A stretch of 64,000 bases of DNA, taken from contig JAOANU010000014.1 in the NCBI GenBank assembly GCA_034387635.1, positions 496,001 through 560,000 on the forward strand. The letters run 5' to 3'. Source of the stretch: Rhodosporidiobolus odoratus (lineage: Eukaryota; Basidiomycota; Microbotryomycetes; Sporidiobolales; Sporidiobolaceae). A model generated the notes under the pieces. The model made no database searches, was not told the origin of the DNA, and saw only the letters and a list, made by a program, of their open reading frames with translations. Position numbers and translations under genes: made by a program. This document shows, in pieces, positions 58,764-64,000 of the stretch. Positions within the stretch are counted from its first letter, which is position 1. The number at the start of each line of letters is the position of its first letter.

Positions 58764-60141
58764 CTAGTACGCATGAATCTGCGCACACATGGGCAGAGGG
58801 AAGTGCAAATGAATGGAGATAGAAGCGGACGAGGGAGTGGGAGAAAGAGCATAAAGAGAAAAAAAAAAAACCATGGTCAGTCGAGGTGCGAACCGAAAAG
58901 CTGGTATGCGTTGAGGAAAAGGAGGCAGGACACGGGAGCCTCACCTTCTCCGCGACCCCCACCCACTCCCCCAACACCCTGCCCACCTCATCCTCCTCCG
59001 CCCCTCCACTTCTCACAAAATCCGGGTTCCAAACCTCGATGCGGTCAAACATCATGAGCGGACGGATGGGTTGGACGTCTCGAGCTAGAGCGGGTTCTGT
59101 CGAGATCGAGGTAGAGGTCGAGAGGGGGTTAGAGGCAGGGAGGGAAAGGGCGGGAGACGGGGGAGGAGGAAGGAGGGACGAGGTGCGGGAGAGGGGGGCG
59201 GGACCGATCGGTGTGTCGGCCGTAAGGAGGGTAGAGGAAGCAGAAGAGGTCGACTCATCGATTGTGGAAGGGGAAACAGAGGAGGTGACGGTGGTAGTTT
59301 CGACTTCGACCGTGGTCGTGGTGGTAGTGGCAGCAGAGGTTTCGACGACCTCTTCGGCGGTGGTCTCGACGGTGACGACCTGCTCTGCAGTCGAGGCCTC
59401 GCCTTCGATCTGGGCAGGTCTCTCGCCGTCCACCTTGACTTGGACCCGGATTGCTTCTTCCTCCTCAACCACCTCAACCTCCATCTCCATCTCCATCTCC
59501 TTGTCCCCACCTTGCTCTACCGCGCCCTCATCCTCCTCCTCGTCATCCAACGAGAACCCTTTCCCCTTTCCCACCTTGTTCCTAGTCCCCACCTTCCCCT
59601 TCCCCTTCCCCTTGCTCTTCACCCTGGCCGCCTCGACCGCCCTCCTCCTCGCCTCCGCTCTGGCTTTTCTTGGACTCATGCCCGCCAATCCTTCGACGCT
59701 CGCAGTCCCAGTCTCCTGAACCCTCTTGGCGCGTTTAGCAGCCCGTTCCTCCCTCTCTTCCTGCCTTCTCTTGGTCGTCGCCTCTGCTCTGTCCCTCTCC
59801 TCTTCACTCTCCGCTCCAGTCGAGGTCAAGATTGCGGGTGTGCTCGAGGCCATAACCACTCCCCTATACCCCTCGGGCATTTCCAACCAAGAACTGACTA
59901 ACTTCCTCCCCCTAAACGCGGCTTGTCGGTGACCTTGTCCTTGTCCTTCTCCTTGTCCTTCTGGTGGCGGAGGGACTGAAGGGTCGGGGTAAGGGCGGGG
60001 TTGGAAGTAGGTTGAGATTGGAGCGGGACCGGAGTAGGAGAGGGAGAAGGGGAGGAGCGAGATTGAGGTTGAGGACGAAGAGCAGGAGAGGGAAGTGGGA
60101 CAGGGTATGAGAAGAGGTTGAGGAGCCCGTGAGGTGGACAT
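58764..60141 (-). CDS. RNH203: Ribonuclease H2 subunit C, with large insertion
   Basis: Non-catalytic subunit of RNase H2, which removes ribonucleotides and RNA from DNA. Predicted 403 residues from exons 60141-58945 and 58778-58764. The N-terminal half of the fold is SLLPFSLSYSGPAPISTYFQP, then AAFRGRKLVSSWLEMPEGYRGVVM. The C-terminal half is FDRIEVWNPDF with VGRVLGEWVGVAEK, and a 5-codon last exon gives the family ending KIHAY. Between the halves lie about 240 residues of Lys/Arg-rich, then Glu-rich (EMEMEMEVEVVEEEE), then Thr/Ser-rich sequence. Yeast and human subunits are far shorter (about 110 and 164 residues as I recall). The insertion is in frame with no splice signals that would remove it cleanly. 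Confidence 0.83.
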
Positions 60142-60465
60142 GGGCACTGTATACGTGTGCGAGTCTGCGTTAATGAATCGAGAGTAGACGAGAATCAAGC
60201 GTCGAGGGAGACAAGTTTGAACGCGACGAGACGCGCTGGCGCCGATGAAAACAAGAAAAGGGGGGGAGACAGAGACTGAACAAAACACCGCTTGCAAGCC
60301 TTCACAAGCGACCTAGTATCCTACCAAGTCAACAGAGCCAGACAGACCCCTACATCCCAGATCGAACTGCTGAAAAAGAAAGAAGAAGGAGACGACGGAA
60401 AAAAATCGAGAAACCCGAATGTTTCGTACAACCTCCCTTCAACCTCCTCGTGAGCTCCCCCGTGG
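60142..60465. other. RNH203 promoter region
   Basis: About 320 bases between the RNH203 start and the stop of the upstream Cys-rich gene. No gene recognised. Confidence 0.45.
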
Positions 60466-62446
60466 TCAAACCACCCCCTGCTGTCTCCTCTGCGCCAAAA
60501 TCCCCTCTCCAACCCTAATCCTCTCCCGAACCCACCTCTCGACCTTAGCCTTCTCCAACCCCACCGCAATCCTCGGATCCAACCTGCTTCCACTTCTTTC
60601 GTTCCACCTTCCCTCGTCGATCAATTTATCCCTCCTCCTCCTCGCTTTCCTCACCCCATCCGCGGCCAACGCGACATGAAACGCTGGCAATCCGGGGATT
60701 TGACGGAAGACGTCAAAAACGGCTCGGTCGTCTTCCGTACTCCCACCGCCTCCTCTTCCGGTGTCTCCACCCCCGCCTGAATCGAGGTCGACGAGTTCGA
60801 CAGGAGAGGTTGAAGAGAAGGAGAGGTCGGCGTCAATCAGAGGGAGGTAAGGGAGGAACGAAGGCGAGATTTGCAGCAGGAAGGCGCCGAGCGGGGTGGA
60901 GGACAGGTGAGAGTCTTGCTGATTGACGGGTGGGGGAGCCACCTGTGCAAGTTGTTGCGAGGGAAGGGAGGACGAGGAGGGAGGTTGGGGCGGCGGACCA
61001 GGCGTAGGGGAAGGGAAAGCAGGAGAAGCGGAATGGAAGGATGGAGAGCCGTAGGGTTGCTGGTACATGGGAGGAGGAGGTTGGTAGGCCTGTTGCTGCG
61101 GTACCATCGCTGCAGGTTGTTGTTGAAACGGATGCTGTTGCTGTTGCTGAGAAGGGAAGAACGGCTGTTGAGGCGAAGGCTGATACCCTCCATTGGTCCC
61201 CATCCCGAACGCACTACTCCCCGCCGCGCTCCCTGCCCCCGCAAAACCCACTACCCCCCCTGCTCCCCCGCCTCCTCCCGAACTCGCACTCCCCGCCATC
61301 CCCCCACTTGCCGCAACCGGAACCAACGGCGGACTCTCCAAACTCGGATCGTCGTGCGTCAGGACCGCTCGACGAGCGTTCTCAGCGTCCGGATTCATGG
61401 GGAGGTACGGCGCTGCGTGAGAATGGACCGGGTTGAAGGCGGCTTGGTTGATTCCCCAACCGGAAGGGGCGCCGGGCATGTCGGGGAAGGTGGTGAACTC
61501 GGCAACGCAGTTGTAGGTGCAGGCGCTGTGACGAGATGGGAATCACGAGTGGTCTTCGATAGAAGAGATAGAAGAGATAGACGAAAACGCACAGGTCCGT
61601 CTTGCAAGTCAAGCGACACATGGTAGTCGTTTCAGCGCTGACCGAAACGTCGTAGCTGTGCAGTGACGAGTTTCATCAGCTGGCGCTCCCGGCAAGAGCA
61701 CAGTAGAACCGAAAGGCAAGAACGCAGGACTAGAACGCACCCTTTCATCCACCAATAACACCTGTGCATCTTCCTAAAGTCGCTCTGCAGGCAATAGGAA
61801 ACGTCGCGTCAGTTGACTGATCGGCTGACTCAATCATACAAGCTGCTCGACGCCGTTGATGCGCGTACAGCCAAGGGTCTTGCACCCTCGCCCTCGACGA
61901 CTCGCAGGCAGTACATTGCCGCAGACGCCAGCCGCCCGCCTTCCGGCGGGGGACTGCTAAGCTCATCGAAGGCTCCTCGCCCTCGACAACGCGCAGGTAG
62001 TATACTACCGCAGGCGCCAGTAACCCGCCTGGCTCGGTGGGAGTATGCTCAGCTCGCTCGCAGAAAGCTCGTAGAGCGCTACGAGCGCTCGACGACGCGG
62101 GGCCTTCCTCGCTCATCGGCTGCTACCTGCGGCTCAGCCAACGACGCTTGTCGGGCCATATCTACCCCGCTTCGCCCATCGACTGCTAGCGCAGTCGACG
62201 ACGCTCGGGAAGGCGCAGTGGACGACGCTCGGCTCGGAAACGAATTGACTAACCTGATTCTTGTACTTGCCGAGGGGGGACTCTCCGCCGTAGGTCTTGT
62301 CCATGCGGAGTTTGGGGGGCTGCGGGCGAGGAAGAAGGTGCAAGGCGAGCGAACAAGCCGTGAGGTCGAGGTCAGCGTGAATCAAGGGAAGCGGTCAGGG
62401 ACAAGACTAGGGGCGAGAAGCTGACCTTTGCGACGCGGGACGACAT
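60466..62446 (-). CDS. Cys-rich N-terminal, Gln/Pro-rich protein of unknown family
   Basis: Predicted 417 residues from five exons: 62446-62426, 62319-62254, 61784-61741, 61655-61593 and 61525-60466. The first four, all short, encode a compact domain: MSSRVAKPPKLRMDKTYGGE, SPLGKYKNQSDFRKMHRCYW, WMKGYDVSVSAETTTMCRLT, then CKTDLACTYNCVAEFTTFP. The Cys spacing is C-x3-C-x5-C-x3-C. After this comes a Gly/Ala- and Gln/Pro-rich linker with poly-Gln. A C-terminal helical region (DRAVFDVFRQIPGLPAFHVA, then ARRRRDKLIDEGRW and ERWVRERIRVGEGILAQRR) ends the protein. The strict conservation-like look of the N-terminal domain suggests a real family, but I do not recognise it. Intron 2 (62253-61785, 469 nt) holds GC-rich repeats shared with the RPN13 intron. 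Divergent from RPN13. Confidence 0.68.
61888..62040 (-). repeat. GC-rich palindrome-centred repeat, two tandem copies (intron of Cys-rich gene)
   Basis: Two copies about 90 nt apart lie within intron 2 of the minus-strand Cys-rich gene: cores 61904-61949 and 61994-62037. Each has a GGCGGG block, then CTGGCG, then a palindromic core (GGTAGTATACTACC in the second copy), then a GTCGAGGGCGAGG-like block. On the gene's sense strand, copy 1 matches 63742-63787 at 38 of 46 bases. Surrounding DNA is rich in GAGCGCTC-like short palindromes. Confidence 0.8.
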
Positions 62447-62884
62447 GGTGGCGATGTCGCTGAGACGAGGGCGGACAGCGAAGCGTCCTTGTTGGGGTAT
62501 TATTGGGCTGTGGTGGAGCGCTAGCGAGGGAAGTCGCAAAGTGGGGGGAGGATGAAAAGAACAGTATCAAACGGATCAGCACGCGAGAGACGGGAGTTGA
62601 CAGTGTAAAGTGCTCACAGTGGTCCTGTGAGTGACTATAGCAGTGTCCGAGGTGTGGATCGAGTGTACAAGCGAGTTGATTGATGAACTCTGTGATGAGT
62701 TCAAGGCGACGGACCGAGAAGAGCAATTGGCGATCAAGGCGTGGCTCGAGTGGGTCAAGCCGGTAGCTCTGAATCGACTAGGTACAGCTGCAGCTGATTC
62801 TGTGCTAGTCGAGGGCGTAGACAAGTCGGTTTCTCCTCATCTCATAATAACAACTGGTTGTTCACTTTGCCCCACTCGTTAGCA
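62447..62884. other. Divergent spacer, Cys-rich gene / RPN13
   Basis: About 440 bases between two divergent start codons. A plus-strand frame here (ELIDELCDEFKATDREEQLA) is mildly protein-like but lies upstream of the RPN13 start in an unrelated frame. I treat it as chance or 5' UTR. Confidence 0.4.
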
Positions 62885-64000
62885 ATGGCCCCGTTACTCC
62901 AGTTCAAAGCAGGCAGGTGCACAAGGCAGGGTGAATCAAACACTGTGGTCCCTGAAGCAACCAAAGGGTAACTCGTTCCCTTTCTCTCCTTCGTCTCGTC
63001 GTCACTCTTCCCCTTCCACCTCGAAACTAGACTGCAGGCGGATCCGCTGACCCTTGCTACTCGTAGCCTCATCATCCTCGAAGAACAAGACGGCCTCCTT
63101 CACTTCCTCTTCCGCACCTTCAACTCGTCCTCGTCCTCCTCGACGGGTGAAATCGAAGACGACCTCATCATCTTCCCTGGAGACGCCACCTTCCTCCCCG
63201 TCCCTACTCCCACCGCTCCCGCCTCTTCCTCCTCGAACCGCATCCACGTCCTCAAGTTCAACTCGTCCTCGGCCCGCCACTTTTACTGGCACCAAGACGT
63301 CGACCTCGACCCCCAAGAGTATCAGCGTCGAGGTGCTCGGGTCAATGAGCTCATTGGGGCCACGGCGGACGAAGAAGGGGGAGACGAAGGGATGCAGGGT
63401 GTAGAGGCGTGAGTCCCCCCGCATTGCCAGTTTTCTTCGAGCGTCGTCGCTTGCGCTTGCAAGCGTTGAGCGAGAGGCGCCAGAGGCGCTTTACCAATAC
63501 GCCCGCACGCGTCGTCCGCCGGGCCGAAGGTGCAGCGGATGAGCGGGCGGGCGGGGGCGTCGTCGCACCCCTTTCAGGTGAGCGAGCGCTAGCGCGCGAA
63601 CTAGCGACTACAGCGCCGGGAGGCGTTCTCTGGCGCCTGCGGCAGTTTAGGACATCGGCGCCTGCGGCTGAGTACCATACTGAGCGTCGTCGAGCGCGAG
63701 GAGCGCTCGATGAGCTTTCGGCGAGCGAGCTTAGGTTTCTTCCGCCGGGAGGCGGGTGGCTGGCGCCCGCAGCAGTATACTGTCTGCACGTCGGCGAGGG
63801 CGGGGAGCCCTTCGATGAGCCCATCTCAAGTGAGCGAGCGGGAGCGAGCCAAGGATCTTCCCCTGGCCTGGACAGCGGAAGGGAAAGAAAACACCCGACC
63901 GCTTGTTTTTTTCGATCTTTCTTGCTGCTGAACCGTAATTTCCTGCTTCGTTCACAGCTCGACCTCTTCTTCGGCCGCCCCGCATTCCCTCGCTACCCCT
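62885..64000 (+). CDS. RPN13: Proteasomal ubiquitin receptor Rpn13/ADRM1 (5' part, runs off right edge)
   Basis: Rpn13 is a 19S subunit that binds ubiquitin through its Pru domain and docks on Rpn2. Exons 62885-62967, 63031-63408 and 63958 onward are seen. The start MAPLLQFKAGRCTRQG with TVVPEATKG is the usual Pru N-terminus (LVEFKAG...VTPDKRKG). The second exon gives EEQDGLLHFLFRTF, then EIEDDLIIFPGDATF, IHVLKFNSSSARHFYWHQD and RVNELIG, matching the DGL-x-HF-x-W, EDDLIIFP and RLFFWMQE blocks of the family. A Ser-rich linker interrupts the domain. Intron 2 (63409-63957) is 549 nt and contains tandem GC-rich repeats. The third exon (STSSSAAPHSLATP) is the start of the linker; any DEUBAD domain is outside the window. 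Confidence 0.88.
63613..63822 (+). repeat. GC-rich palindrome-centred repeat, tandem copies (RPN13 intron 2)
   Basis: Two copies about 105 nt apart (around 63656-63704 and 63742-63822), with a third partial core near 63631. Each contains GGCGCCTGCGG-like and AGTATACT- or CCATACTG-like cores, then a CGTCGTCGAGCGCGAGGAG-like block and GCTCGATGAGC or TTCGATGAGC. They match the repeats at 61888-62040 when both are read along their host gene's sense strand. Confidence 0.8.

Noticed and set aside
59440..59901. Plus-strand frame opposite RNH203 (Leu/Pro-rich)
   Set aside because: It is the antisense of the acidic and Lys-rich insertion; no independent support.

Overview
The window is nuclear DNA of an intron-dense, GC-rich basidiomycete fungus, most likely a red yeast-type Microbotryomycetes/Pucciniomycotina species. 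The evidence is short introns (about 50-100 nt) with GT..CTRAC..AG signals in almost every gene, intron-containing tRNA genes, fungal orthologues throughout (LAS1, DBP2, RAD27/FEN1, RAD50, VMA9, TMA23, URC1, RNH203, RPN13) and basidiomycete-type families (DUF6533 membrane protein, CENP-B-type HTH protein). The species itself is an inference. All exon structures were derived by hand from splice signals and family conservation.

Left third (1-21 kb): LAS1 (truncated by the left edge) is divergent from the DEAD-box helicase DBP2. DBP2 is followed by two identical, oppositely oriented tRNA-Cys(GCA) genes that flank the flap endonuclease gene (FEN1/RAD27). A DHHC palmitoyltransferase gene then runs tail-to-tail with RAD50. 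After that comes a tandem pair of F-box-like paralogues, and then the tiny multi-exon V-ATPase subunit e gene (VMA9).

Middle (21-48 kb): a DUF6533-type membrane protein with a C25 homopolymer in an intron; two tandem sugar-porter MFS transporter paralogues that share a 6-nt microexon and a conversion-like tract; a large CENP-B-HTH DNA-binding protein; a gene-poor stretch of about 3 kb; an unresolved gene-like region; a Ser/Pro-rich protein; and a TMA23-like G-patch nucleolar protein.

Right third (48-64 kb): a small five-exon SCOC/Slo1-type coiled-coil gene; a decayed short-chain dehydrogenase pseudogene; a possible HMG-like gene; URC1 (GTP cyclohydrolase II-like enzyme of uracil catabolism); a two-SANT/Myb protein; RNase H2 subunit C with a very large insertion; a Cys-rich N-terminal protein of unknown family; and, cut by the right edge, the proteasome ubiquitin receptor RPN13. 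The last two genes are divergent. Each has one unusually long intron that carries tandem copies of the same GC-rich, palindrome-centred repeat, in the same orientation relative to transcription. This is the best candidate here for an undescribed (introner-like) element.

Functionally the window is a mixture of housekeeping genes (ribosome biogenesis, DNA repair and replication, proteasome, vacuolar acidification) and lineage-specific families in tandem pairs. There is no biosynthetic cluster, CRISPR array or complete transposon.
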